Notes under the pieces: generated by a model
Databases searched by the model: none
What the model was told of the DNA's origin: nothing
Seen by the model: the letters and a program-made list of their open reading frames with translations, nothing else
Program-made: the position numbers and the translations under genes
NCBI RefSeq assembly: GCF_900231835.1
Contig: NZ_OCTN01000002.1
Span: 496,001-560,000, forward strand
Origin: Pontivivens marinum
GTDB taxonomy: Bacteria > Pseudomonadota > Alphaproteobacteria > Rhodobacterales > Rhodobacteraceae
DNA: 64,000 nt
Direction of reading: 5' to 3'
Shown: piece after piece, positions 57,401-62,770 of the stretch
Position numbering within the stretch: the stretch's first letter is position 1
Layout of the letters: every line of letters starts with the position of its first letter

Positions 57401-60400
57401 CCATGACCTCGGCTGCGGCGGCGCAGGACGGGAATGACAGCATCGTGGCGACCGGTGGTTCTGACGCGATTATCGCGGGCGGCGGATCGGATACTGTCAC
57501 GGGTGGTGAGGGTACGAACCGCATCATCGGTGATAGCGGCGTGATCGATTTCGTTGCAGGGACCATGGCCTCGACCGCTGATGATAATGCTGGGGCCGAT
57601 GTAATCGACGTATCGAATGGCATTGATTTGATCATCGCGGGTCTGCGTGCGGATACGGTTCGGGCCGGTGGCGGTGATAACATCATCCTTGGCGATGATG
57701 GTACGATCAGCCATGATGTTGCGATGGCGCTGCTGGTGGCGAACTCCACTGCCGATGCGCGTGATGGTGCGGATGACGTGACCAGCGGGCTTGGCGATGA
57801 TTTCGTTATTCTGGGCGGTGCTGCGGATACGCTGGATGCAGGCAATGGCAGCAATGCTGTGCTTGGCGATAGCGGTTCGATCACATTGGGCGCGGATAGC
57901 GTGATGTCGGGCGTGTCCGATGCCTTTGCTGGTGATGACCAGATTACGACCGGTAGCGGTGATGATTTCGTGATTGCGGGCTCGGCCAATGATTTGGTTG
58001 CAGTTGGTGAGGGGCAGAACACGGTTCTGGGTGATGTCGGTACGCTGACCGTAGCGGCTGCCGGGGCGCGGACCTATGTTTCCGCAGCGGATGCGCGCGA
58101 TGGCAACGATACGATTACGGGTGGGGATGGCGGCAATGCGCTGATCCTTGGCGGTGGTCTGGATGTTGCGACGACCGGAACGGGTGCTGATGATATCATC
58201 GGCGACAGCGGTCGGATCGTTTACGATACGGGCCGTGAAGTCATTACGACTGACACCGCAATTGGTGCTGAAGATGTGATTACATCGGGCGCGGGCGATG
58301 ATTTCATCGCTGGTGGCCTTGGCGCGGACCAGATTTCTAGCAGCGCGGGCAGCAATGTTGTGCTGGGTGATAATGGCGCGATCTCGGCTATTGCAGGCAC
58401 GACGATGGTCCAATCGCAGGCGGAAACGCTCGGCGGTGACGACACGATTGAGACTGGCGCAGGCGATGATTTCATCGTTGCCGGACTTGGTGCGGATCAG
58501 ATTACCAGCATCGCAGGCAATAATGCTGTGCTGGGTGACAATGGCACAATCACGGCTGTAGCAGGTGCGTTGACGGTACAATCGCAGGCGGAAACGCTGG
58601 GCGGCGACGACACGATTGAAACCGGCATTGGTAATGACGTGATCCTCGGCGGGATCGGTGCGGATAGCATCATTGGCGGTGACGGTGATAACCGTGTGCT
58701 GGGCGATAGCGGCAGCTATACGTTGAGCGCGAGCGGGGATGAAGTTCTGACGGCCACGGACTCGCTGGATGGCGGTGCGGATATTGTCGCAACGGGCATT
58801 GGCAATGACTGGATCGCGGCGGGTGCAGGTGCGGATACCGTAACTGCGGCGGCTGGTAACAACATCATTCTGGGTGATGGTGGTTCGATCAACATGTCGG
58901 CGGCGGCAACTACGATCCGCACGGATGAGGTTGGAATCGGCGGTGCGGATAGCATCACCGCGGGCGTGGGCAATGATACGATCCTTGCAGGTGCCATGGC
59001 CGATACGGTCGATGCGGGCGCGGGCGATGATTTGGTTGCTGGCGATCACGCGACGCTAACGCGCCTTGCGACGGGCGGGCAGACATTCACCTCTCTGGAT
59101 GAGGCGATTGGCGGCAACGATGTTCTGACATTGGGCGCGGGCGATGATGTTGTGCTGGGCGGTGCCGGAGCGGATATAATCGGCGCGATCTCGGGTGAGA
59201 ATGTGGTTCTGGGCGATAACGGAGTGGTTGAGCTGGATCAGGCGGGCGCGTTTGTTTCCGCACTCAGCAGCGCCAGCGGTGTTGGTGGCGATGATGCCAT
59301 CACAACCGGTGGTGATCTGGATCGGATCATCGGCGGCGCGGGTGCTGATACGGTGACGGCCGGTGATGGCGACAATCGCATTCTGGGGGATGAGGGTAGC
59401 ATCGTAGCCTCGGCTGGCATTGATACGCTGACCTCGCTGAACTACGGCATCGGAGGCGACGATAGCATCACCTCGGGTATCGGTGCGGATGCAATCATTG
59501 CTGGCGCGGGTGCTGACACAGTATCGGGCGGCGATGGCGACAACATGGTGCTGGGCGATTCCGGTACGGTTGTTGAGGGCGCCGTTGGTTATGCGAGCGG
59601 TGTCACGAGCGGTTCGGGCATTGGTGGTATCGACGACATCACAACAGGCACCGGTGCGGATACGATCATCGGTGGTGTTGGCGGTGATGCAATCGCTGCG
59701 GATGCTGGTGCGAATGTTGTGCTGGGTGATGAGGGCTCGGTCGCGGGCGATGTCGCGCTGTCGATGAACCTGACGGTCGGTGGCGATGATGTGATCACCA
59801 CTCTGGGCGACGCGGATGTGATCGTCGGAGGTGTTGGCGCAGATACGATTGATGCGGGCGACGGTGATAACCGGATTGCTGGCGACGCGGCGACCCTTGA
59901 TGCAACGCAGATGGCGGATCTGGATCAAACTGTTGGTGGTGCGGATAGCATTACCACCGGCAGTGGCGCGGATCAGATCATCGGCGGCATTGGTGCGGAC
60001 ACGATCACTGGCGGTGCGGGCGATAACCGCATTGCGGGTGATGGCGCGCGGATCGATACGGCTGGCGTTACCTCGCTATCCGATACGCTGGGCGGTGACG
60101 ATATGATCACCACGCTGGGGGATGATGACCAGATCATCGGCGGTGCAGGTGCTGATATCATCGCGGCGGGTGAGGGTGCGAACCGTATCCTGGGCGATGC
60201 GGGGGTGATCACGGCGACGGATATGACCTCTACCACAGTTGGTGCGGGGGGTGCGGATAGCATCAGCTCCGGCGCAGGCGCGGATGAGATTATCGGCGGC
60301 GCGGATGCAGATACGATCAATGGTGGTGCGGGCGATAACCGTATCCTGGGTGATGCGGGTCTGATCACGGCGACTGATGTGACTGATATTGCTGCCGGAA

Positions 60401-62424
60401 CCGGTGGTGCGGATGTCATTACGGTGCTGGGCGGTGCGGATACGATCATCGGTGGCGAAGCTGGCGACCTGATCGATGCCGGCGACGGTGATAACCGGAT
60501 TGCGGGTGACGCGGCGACGCTGACGGCAACTGGCTTCAGCACGCTGGATGTGACCGATGGCGGTGACGATACAATCACCTCGGGCACTGGCGCGGATATC
60601 GTGCTGGGCGGTAAGGGCGCCGATGACCTGACGACGGGATCGGGTGATGACCTGATCTCCGGCGATGGTGCGGTTGTTGTTATGGCTGCGAATGTCGTAA
60701 CCAGTGCAACATCCCGCGCGTCGCAGGGCGGTGCGGGCGATGTGATCGATGCCGGTGCGGGGGATGATACCATCCTCGGCGGTGCGGGCGCGGATCAGAT
60801 CAATGGCGGCGACGGCGACGATCATATTCTGGGCGATTTCGGAGCGGCTGACCTGACAAGCGGTACTGCGCTGACCTCGCTGGATATTACCGAGGGCGGC
60901 GACGACACGATTGAGGGCGGCTTGGGCGATGACATCGTGATTGGCGGTGCCGGCGTGAACAGCTTCTCGGATGATGGTGGCTTTAACGTTGTGGTTGGCG
61001 GTTCGGCTGACCTTAGCGCGGGTGGTGTTCTGACCATCGATAATAGCGGTCCGGTTGTGGATCAGGTTATCACCGGCGGTGCGGGCGACGATCTGCTGCT
61101 GGGCGGTGCGGGCAATGACACGATCAACGGGCTTGGCGGGAACGACACGATCTTTGGTGACGCTGCTGAATATACAATCGGTGTTGGCGTAACCGCGACC
61201 CAGCCGAATGCGTTTGGCGATGATGTGCTGAATGGCGGCGATGGCGATGATGTCATCGTTGGCGGCAAGGGGTCGGATGTCATTACCTTGGGCGCGGGCG
61301 ATGATGTTGCGCTGGGGGATATGGGCGACCTGACCTTTGATGGCAATGGTGCTGTGACCTCGCTAACTGCCACGCAGGCCGGTGAGGGTGCTGCCGACAC
61401 GATCGACGGTGGTGCCGGTAGCGACCTGATTGTCGGTCAGGGCGGCGCGGATCTGCTGACGGATAGTGAGGGCGCGAACATCCTGATCGGTGATTTGGCC
61501 ACGGTGACGTTCTTTGCAACCTCAGCCGCGCCAACTGGCGGTAGTGCTGCGGACCGTGTTCAGACGCTGCAAACAATTCGCGATGATGTTGCCTATGACG
61601 ACGTGATCGTTGGCGGTAGCGGACGCGATCTGGCGGTTGGTGGCTTGGGCGATGATACGATCACGGGCAATGACGGACAGGATATCCTGTTCGGTGATAC
61701 GCTCGATCTGCAACGCGCCTACACATTGGATGCATTGCTTGGCTCATGGGTTGAGACAATCCAGATGCAAACGACGCTCACCAGCGGCGGCGGCAATGAC
61801 GTTATCAGCAGCGGCGCGGATGGTGATTTCATCGTCGCGGATCTGGGGTCGAACTTCTTCGACACTGATTTCGAGCGCAACTTTGTCGCTCCGAATTCGG
61901 CATCGCTAACGGTTACGGGCCTTATGACGTCGGTTGCTGGGGATGTGTTTGCAAGCTCGACTGTGCTGGGCGTGTATGGCAGTTCAACCGGCGGTGCGGG
62001 CGGCGGAAACGTCTCGTTCATTCCGGGCGGGATCGCAGCACCTGCGCCTGTCGCGCCAATGGCGCAGGGGGCGAACAATCCAGGCAGCAGCGCCAGCTAT
62101 GATATCTCGGTCGGGACGCCGCCAAGCGATGCGACCGAGGTCAGCATCTTTGCCAATGATACGCGGGTACTGTCCGATCACATCGCACGGGTTGTCGCGT
62201 CGCCTTCGTTCATTGCGGAGATGGCAGAATTGCAACGCTATGACTTGCAACGCGATCTGATTTTGGACAGCGTACGCACATCGCTGCAACTGCGCCTGTC
62301 CAATGATGGTCTGCTGAATGATCCCGATCTGTTCGACGCAATATTCGAGCAGATGGTAATGGATATGTTGGAGGAAATTCTTGCCTTCGACCTTGACGCG
62401 GCTGCTGCACTCGCGGCGGAATGA
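42433..62424 (+). CDS. Second giant LEPR-XLL exoprotein with extended RTX-like array (6,663 aa)
   Basis: A single uninterrupted frame of 20 kb, starting at ATG 42433. Residues 28-36 read MEPRIMLDA, the LEPR-XLL-type motif. The next ~2,450 residues are a mixed alpha/beta region, with four flagellin-hook-IN-like motifs (about 595-770 and 1260-1490) and an EF-hand loop DPNNDGKLRIPE at about 2309-2320. From about residue 2,490 to 6,470 almost everything is RTX-like repeat. The C-terminal ~200 residues form a separate helical domain ending FDLDAAAALAAE, acidic and amphipathic like type I secretion signals. There is no Sec signal. It is preceded by channel and adaptor genes, and followed by DUF3467 and a membrane-anchored adaptor. 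It is likely a secreted calcium-dependent adhesin or matrix protein. Confidence 0.9.
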   Translation: MGKLEKIGAQARLGDETLAQMKAQMVPMEPRIMLDATLDLDTGGAAGLDIFHAVVGTLDAQTEELQSIFADYQDTLEQAVSIAGTLIDAGDSFDAQGFDSATGGATDLARAQETAQILMADIRDTVEAAKAAFEVNLDTFVQANKAAIAAGIGSIQTDGADGTAGTGDDVSVTLTGADVEALLTFDNLVNNDDFDDAIEALLDSKLAAPVTNADVERLGTAVGVAAANELTAAFFSLDLTDVQRNGVDIVTFNNETADKINVVVDMAALNLDLDVLLGAADFGLDMTAITESLFADTTSEFSFDITKTTTANSIGLLADNFALPELVAGGAGAYVGGGSGPTTSLGFVSGTLEQIDLAQVRLATTGFDTLTLSSTITFGGSVSNTFNVGPIGVSAEIAEIGGGGFVAIADDVSYRLIEVTIDGSLDTQAVSSVLGADAFDAANQTSRDFALVVGLESILGTASDDMVAAFVDAAVLDVASDFSGAIADGTIRAAVEGAVDAFAAYGVEQMRAVLSQAVTQIQNFLGQALFDVDLPFTDLSLRDALSPITDVVEALESTFLVDLTAAGISAGAALQPPLTTVTAGTPDVAAIVAEGSFTIALTDGGVDSNIVINGPFTTIASIAAAMDAVLNSAGVGVSVDSAGRLVFTADVPGDDVVVDFVETDDLLIGDFGLVSAISFAAATSSTTADDVDVTELAGMEALVISVTDAAGTVREVRVAAGAGFTTVSDLAAKMDAALEAYNLSVTAVGDKLQYALDDPAGAAASVEFLVENAVRAQTLDGLLAWANAQLNDAIPGVKISLGEDGRLLFLLPELQAMTGIAGSFNLDELGFGDVAGLELNATMAALLRGELNTALAIDLAGLIGDAGAALTERAGNDGSFSASDFADHVYVQDTSIFASISASATSLTASADLGLVKAGIGLDTPSDNFIVLDAQLFATLTGENSDSDFDQAVSLTTLASKISAGRALDLLGRFELGGGAVTTEDGDVVLNGANLKINNNIYETAFDAGEVGNVAVVHFGDVSIEVAGLGGLAEDAINSVTVGARDLFDTDTWSVNIDSPVAEALTGLQTGDTLDTLTNIATLLVDIGETLKDDLPFLDEEIPILNFSLLDVANFSEDFLVAVQDARNNPQGTLDTLDTALESVFGADTVTLAWDTVEKILTFDLNLVYGNTETVPLAIDLAALLGDQLETILGADVAGFVSGLVDARGDAELTLTTDLILDLSFGIDLSAILAEPTDFAEGTTALGLLASVGSIVGASGNDLRITRTDRDTGDRTQVSVDLEGAETVADVVALIDAAVGTGFGSATLGDGSGDNVSFSYDAATGVFTFGDQDAVARDSADVTALFGADTQDSADDGGTQVITGSATTANPATAYAFDVIVNGESVTVEVPSDGARTTVADLADAINEAMQDSSVLRSAIDPDAVPGTTISVSQLMRATEVGGVLVMTATDFAETQGYDPVSFTLTGEDVSHGVTFEIEELNGANAARMLGFENGQELDGTEVSSTAVYESAGDGKVRTFIDTDNTSIRFEFKAGAEDSINAVFGIGPVEATVTGGTALIDAGDGSGDAAKIGVALNDADGDGNDGELDLSLIGSIADPLDLFIPDVQLGVTIDLPLSDNLGFLGDDAGFEYIAPLIQTKAGITAANFDTANLSSNFEGDLIEFFETGSFPTGNVDLNLDGLADALSNVNVIGLLNDPRLVLNGLDLILKQTDNLIGGFLDTVNLPVIGDGLSAGLSVIDDMRYDLIAPALEYASQPKADGTLPTSVDLLTGFLNDQMNDLFGTSGVVYMQAFLDTSGTTSESYLYGNFNFSGNLYSASLDAGFDIGIPGFELEFEEGTALELSLDYSANIGFGIDKNGFFLLNDEDEAEISIDFTVDAGSFAGSFTMANLLRLTATAVDTDNTNGNGFTAAPGEAGYDGGRVGVEASLDADLYGSQGTDITRDLSGISVEKDGTAIDWEKEVRVSGLRMSELVELSFTAEAYAEIQLTAGVINPVTGEAIEIGGVDALPAVTTELVVEASFDTSRSGEMFSLDTLRFEDVRLDATELYDAFLAPIIDPLAPIIDPLAELGRALNTAPLSYAFGALTTVFPVLGIVDTIADIIVFVDDLKDSGGVIQFGTFDFVNQTEGLSNGSTKASSLEAADLTRTDAGPAITSKFGGTGLSIDLPIISDPSNVIALLLGNFSDVTVVTATYTLIDFEFDIDIVGALIDASGLPSKVVSPIRNALEARVYGHGFAGFTVGYDLSGVVNFIDTLQPERLFDGIFIDSSDGGLVDFGIGFEASASISIAIASAFLKGSGDASFRLGFNDPNNDGKLRIPEIIKVAEAAAGASDFVEALEFVFKGDGGFSFSASAGGKIGVGALSASFSVNIFDFDTSFTFGGLAIPGEISSDISDTGNTAILNIGSRSGLSMSDVTEDGNDTLVITGPNSPIDVSWSSGGVSQSASLDSATSAIIIPAGNGNNDIDMSGITDTTPTLTFTGSGNDNIVLSNQGFHVVFAGDGQDTITAGAGATGEYWIIGGAGSDTITVGGTGSTLIFADDDYGLRDEFTAAFAAGGFNKAAAEAIIAGTWGDQNKTMSDFKTSYTQSTQSIAGSSADQVTVGSGDHVIFAGAGADSITTGGASGTVEIFGGAGDDTINGNGDFVTVEGGAGSDRIFLGDGVNKAYGWSAQLTADGLSTDTALNTAAAEDGADLIIGGEGTDEIWGHGGDDVIEGGGDDDVIKGNLGNDMITGGRFEITQGGSTINVASSTLHLSFPGVLVVDSVDLSDGQDTIDGHGGNDILLGGGEGDSITGGGGNDMIVGDFGQTTLSTNRVVQDYTAAKVDSSNQGADTLTGGLGTDILIGGGASSGTVDVLTDVSGTGVLVGDYANVRGSRPLESVTEVISVASAFGNADLITAGNGHDVIIAGEGNDTVDAGLGTNIVAGDLADVDLIDGEITVIATTSKYADSIISGVASDAGGAAADQADMIVGGSGDDTISAGIGRNAILGDDGTILFDAAARRAIIGFTPAANASQAELDRVAADVALIEKMTLRLTSTITDLDGDDSVTTLGDNDYVVLGGGDDIADLGEGLNWVAGDDGDMRIDVFKASSRSDSRGGDDMITTGAANDFILGGSGGDTIDAGAGDNGILADVGDVFVSQDTNRVTAILTFGGSADGADVVTTLGGQDWVILGGDDDIADLGQGVNIVTGDTGSISDTGTARTAATIEAGDDTITTGDDIDIILGGVGGDQIIAGEGNNLIVGDAGQIVFDAATFAATLMQSGNSGEDGRDNVTTGAGADIVILGGDNDTLAAGDGFNRVLGDSGTIDITAGTMTTASDLDAGDDVITTGVDQDIILGGVGRDTISAGTGSTNTILGDTGTVTHTPIGFVVTDMVGTSDVRDGADVITADGLINRVMGGGRGDTITLGDGFNVVLGDSGRIQPFAGLLSASSETFGGNDAITTGISADVIIGGSGNDTINAGAGDNAILGDTGDVRHGINDFLGYTLVSTGVSRDGSDTVTTLGGNDLVILGGSADTANLGDGNNTVLGDSGTIETRNAFLTSATDIFVGADSITTGSGRDMIIGGSRADVINAGAGDNAIIGDTGTINHDRLTLATVSMVSAFESDGADTVTALGGMDDVILGGGSDIADLGEGLNRVIGGSGEINLTEGRIETAVGTDGVTSNDDQITTGSANDLVIGGYGSDVLNLGAGDNALLGDTGKILFNVADNSLISMLSDMDGSDGIDTVTTLQGRDYAILGARADVANLGEGDNIVVAEGGTIDLTTGTATTGLAVFGGDDQVTTGGGADIVLGGSGADTLTLGAGANLVLGDTGTITFTAARGAKVLTTIGNQFDGADTVTTTTGADVVILGGGGDIADLGANDNKVLADSGTIDADAGTMSTISDIYSGADSVTTGGGSDIVILGSGNDTLVGGAGDNIVLGDTGTISHQIGTAVLIAMESVTDTRDGADHVRVLEGADRIILGGNSDIAEIGAGDNWVIGDSGLIDRTTGTISSEAADQSAADRIVIALSGGVASGASTGNDIVIAGAGADEINLSAGDNAVIGDSGTVMVAVGAETLISLTSTSDRRDGVDTLTTLEGNDIAILGGAADIANLGEGMNRVIGDSGVVDVVGMSLTATSDSYLDATPTASTAGDAAGDMITTGAGIDIIIGGSRADTISGGNGDNIVLGDTGTITHGVGFALINASSTANARDGVDNVTVGTGADSVILGGQGDVLDAGTGNNLILGDSGSIDTPTLTLTTGSDSVAGADSITAGAGIDIILAGSGADTISGDNGDNIVLGDTGSVTHDVVRALEVATSTADARDGVDVVTLGTGADAVILGGAGDILDAGEGDNKVLGDSGTINALTGTLETASDIQAGADSITTGDGSDIILAGSRADTITGGAGDNIVLGETGTVLHTVGTAELLSMNSAVDTRDAADIITVLGGNDWIIAGGKGDTVAFGDGDNVVLGDSGSIDNVNGVIETVADDEATGDTLVIAVGGGTSTGNDIVVAGGGADLVRVGAGNNTILGDTGRITYTVGTGAVLTATATTDLRDGNDTVSALGGDDIAILGGGADAIDAGDGLSRILGDSGTIDIAGMEITATVASVFDGADTITAGTGDAIVVAGSGADVITAGDGNHIVMADQGHLTHDAALALLALEAVSDALDGDDTVSIGGGMSAVVLGGGSDSLTVTGAGAATDARKVLGDSGEIDAVAGSLSSGSDSLAGNDTIQLSGLGTDMVIGGSGADDVTLHDGSDLVLGDTGSITHVIGSTAALILRSDADIRDGADVVRATGGDNKLVLGGGSDEYSVVNAGPNMVLADSGVIDTVSQTLTGFASDTDGDDTVTGSASVSDDWIIGGTGGDLLSAGDGDNVILGDSGVINYNGTAILDVTGTADARDGSDTISGNTGDDIVILGGAADVADVQSGDNKVLGDSGSIDLVAGSLTTTADATDGGDQITTTGGADMIAAGGGADVVTAGAGNNLILGDSGTILFTAGTVTALSMTSAAAAQDGNDSIVATGGSDAIIAGGGSDTVTGGEGTNRIIGDSGVIDFVAGTMASTADDNAGADVIDVSNGIDLIIAGLRADTVRAGGGDNIILGDDGTISHDVAMALLVANSTADARDGADDVTSGLGDDFVILGGAADTLDAGNGSNAVLGDSGSITLGADSVMSGVSDAFAGDDQITTGSGDDFVIAGSANDLVAVGEGQNTVLGDVGTLTVAAAGARTYVSAADARDGNDTITGGDGGNALILGGGLDVATTGTGADDIIGDSGRIVYDTGREVITTDTAIGAEDVITSGAGDDFIAGGLGADQISSSAGSNVVLGDNGAISAIAGTTMVQSQAETLGGDDTIETGAGDDFIVAGLGADQITSIAGNNAVLGDNGTITAVAGALTVQSQAETLGGDDTIETGIGNDVILGGIGADSIIGGDGDNRVLGDSGSYTLSASGDEVLTATDSLDGGADIVATGIGNDWIAAGAGADTVTAAAGNNIILGDGGSINMSAAATTIRTDEVGIGGADSITAGVGNDTILAGAMADTVDAGAGDDLVAGDHATLTRLATGGQTFTSLDEAIGGNDVLTLGAGDDVVLGGAGADIIGAISGENVVLGDNGVVELDQAGAFVSALSSASGVGGDDAITTGGDLDRIIGGAGADTVTAGDGDNRILGDEGSIVASAGIDTLTSLNYGIGGDDSITSGIGADAIIAGAGADTVSGGDGDNMVLGDSGTVVEGAVGYASGVTSGSGIGGIDDITTGTGADTIIGGVGGDAIAADAGANVVLGDEGSVAGDVALSMNLTVGGDDVITTLGDADVIVGGVGADTIDAGDGDNRIAGDAATLDATQMADLDQTVGGADSITTGSGADQIIGGIGADTITGGAGDNRIAGDGARIDTAGVTSLSDTLGGDDMITTLGDDDQIIGGAGADIIAAGEGANRILGDAGVITATDMTSTTVGAGGADSISSGAGADEIIGGADADTINGGAGDNRILGDAGLITATDVTDIAAGTGGADVITVLGGADTIIGGEAGDLIDAGDGDNRIAGDAATLTATGFSTLDVTDGGDDTITSGTGADIVLGGKGADDLTTGSGDDLISGDGAVVVMAANVVTSATSRASQGGAGDVIDAGAGDDTILGGAGADQINGGDGDDHILGDFGAADLTSGTALTSLDITEGGDDTIEGGLGDDIVIGGAGVNSFSDDGGFNVVVGGSADLSAGGVLTIDNSGPVVDQVITGGAGDDLLLGGAGNDTINGLGGNDTIFGDAAEYTIGVGVTATQPNAFGDDVLNGGDGDDVIVGGKGSDVITLGAGDDVALGDMGDLTFDGNGAVTSLTATQAGEGAADTIDGGAGSDLIVGQGGADLLTDSEGANILIGDLATVTFFATSAAPTGGSAADRVQTLQTIRDDVAYDDVIVGGSGRDLAVGGLGDDTITGNDGQDILFGDTLDLQRAYTLDALLGSWVETIQMQTTLTSGGGNDVISSGADGDFIVADLGSNFFDTDFERNFVAPNSASLTVTGLMTSVAGDVFASSTVLGVYGSSTGGAGGGNVSFIPGGIAAPAPVAPMAQGANNPGSSASYDISVGTPPSDATEVSIFANDTRVLSDHIARVVASPSFIAEMAELQRYDLQRDLILDSVRTSLQLRLSNDGLLNDPDLFDAIFEQMVMDMLEEILAFDLDAAAALAAE
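44200..46900 (+). repeat. Four flagellin hook IN-like motifs in the second giant
   Basis: The pattern T-(I/V)-(A/S)-D/S-(L/I)-A-x-x-(M/I)-(D/N)-A is followed by a variable helix and V-x-x-x-GRLVFTA-like strands. Copies lie at about 44.28 kb (TIASIAAAMDA), 44.61 kb (TVSDLAAKMDA), 46.29 kb (TVADVVALIDA) and 46.62 kb (TVADLADAINEA). This resembles the flagellin/hook IN motif found in FliD-type proteins. The overall surroundings are not flagellar. Confidence 0.55.
49357..49392 (+). other. EF-hand-type calcium-binding loop in the second giant
   Basis: DPNNDGKLRIPE has D, N, D at loop positions 1, 3 and 5, G at 6, a hydrophobic residue at 8 and E at 12, as in canonical EF-hand loops. It sits just ahead of the RTX region (about residues 2309-2320), so calcium could control both folds. 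Confidence 0.6.
51370..58290 (+). repeat. Alternating A/B RTX units, ~112-residue super-repeat
   Basis: One unit type has GDTG-x-I-x-H...(A/S)MxSxxDxRDG-x-D-x-V...ILGGxxDIADLGEG. The other has GDSG-x-ID...T-x-SDxxAGADSITTG...IGGSGADTI. They alternate strictly for many units. Equivalent points at 53868/54203, 54948/55281 and 55281/55618 are 333-337 bp apart (about 112 residues for A plus B). Confidence 0.75.
58291..58626 (+). repeat. Near-identical 168-bp tandem duplication within the RTX array
   Basis: Two adjacent 168-bp segments, starting at 58291 and 58459, encode 56-residue units that differ at few positions. Both contain GDDFI-x-(A/V)(A/G)GLGADQI, then GDNG-x-I, then QSQAETLGGDDTIETG. 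The identity in DNA is much higher than between other units, so this is a recent in-frame duplication. Confidence 0.75.
59700..60640 (+). repeat. Shortened RTX units, 52-residue period
   Basis: Units carrying GDNRI-(A/L)-GDA-x-x-(T/I)... and GGADxIT...GAD-x-IIGG recur every 156 bp (59863 to 60019 measured). The RTX nonapeptides are kept, while the linker is shorter than in the units before it. Confidence 0.65.
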
Positions 62425-62448
62425 CAGCGCCCAATTTAGGGTAGTCTT

Positions 62449-62454
62449 AAGGAG
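62449..62454 (+). promoter_or_regulatory. Ribosome-binding site of the second DUF3467 gene
   Basis: AAGGAG lies 10 nt ahead of ATG 62465. It decides the start against an upstream in-frame ATG at 62381, which would lie inside the end of the giant gene. Confidence 0.8.
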
Positions 62455-62464
62455 CAATCGGAAC

Positions 62465-62770
62465 ATGTCCGAGAAGAATACGACGAACGGCCTGACGCAA
62501 ACTCTGCCCAACGGGGTGGAGCTGGTCTGGAACGATACTGATATCATGTCGAGCTATGCGAATGTGGCCACGGCAACCGCAACGCAGGAGGAATTTTTCC
62601 TGTTATTCGGTCAGCATCAAAGCTGGAAGGGCGTACCCGAGGGCGGCAAGGTCGAGATCGAGCTGAACAACCGTATGGTCATGAACCCGGCTGCGGCAAA
62701 GCGGTTCGCGGCAATCCTTGTCCGTTCGCTCGAAGCATATGAAGAGCGGTTCGGCAAGATCGGCGGATGA
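62465..62770 (+). CDS. DUF3467 family small protein (second copy)
   Basis: 101 residues. Soluble, no signal peptide. It shows VWNDTDIMSSYANVATATATQEEFFLLFG, then VEIELNNRMVMNPAAAKRFAAIL and YEERFG, clearly paralogous to the left-hand copy at 1967-2248. It follows the giant gene after 40 bp with its own ribosome-binding site. Its stop overlaps the next start (ATGA). It holds the same position between giant protein and membrane adaptor in both loci, which points to a conserved but unknown role in synthesis, folding control or export of these proteins. Confidence 0.85.
   Translation: MSEKNTTNGLTQTLPNGVELVWNDTDIMSSYANVATATATQEEFFLLFGQHQSWKGVPEGGKVEIELNNRMVMNPAAAKRFAAILVRSLEAYEERFGKIGG

Larger units (their letters stand above)
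49890..61830 (+). repeat. RTX-like repeat array of the second giant (~4,000 residues)
   Basis: Nonapeptides of the form GGxGxDxIx run almost without a break in sets of about four, each set ending (N/D)x(I/V)LGD-(S/T)-G. Linkers between sets are about 15-25 residues. This gives roughly 70 beads. Calcium binding through the GD/GxD turns is expected from the family. Confidence 0.85.
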
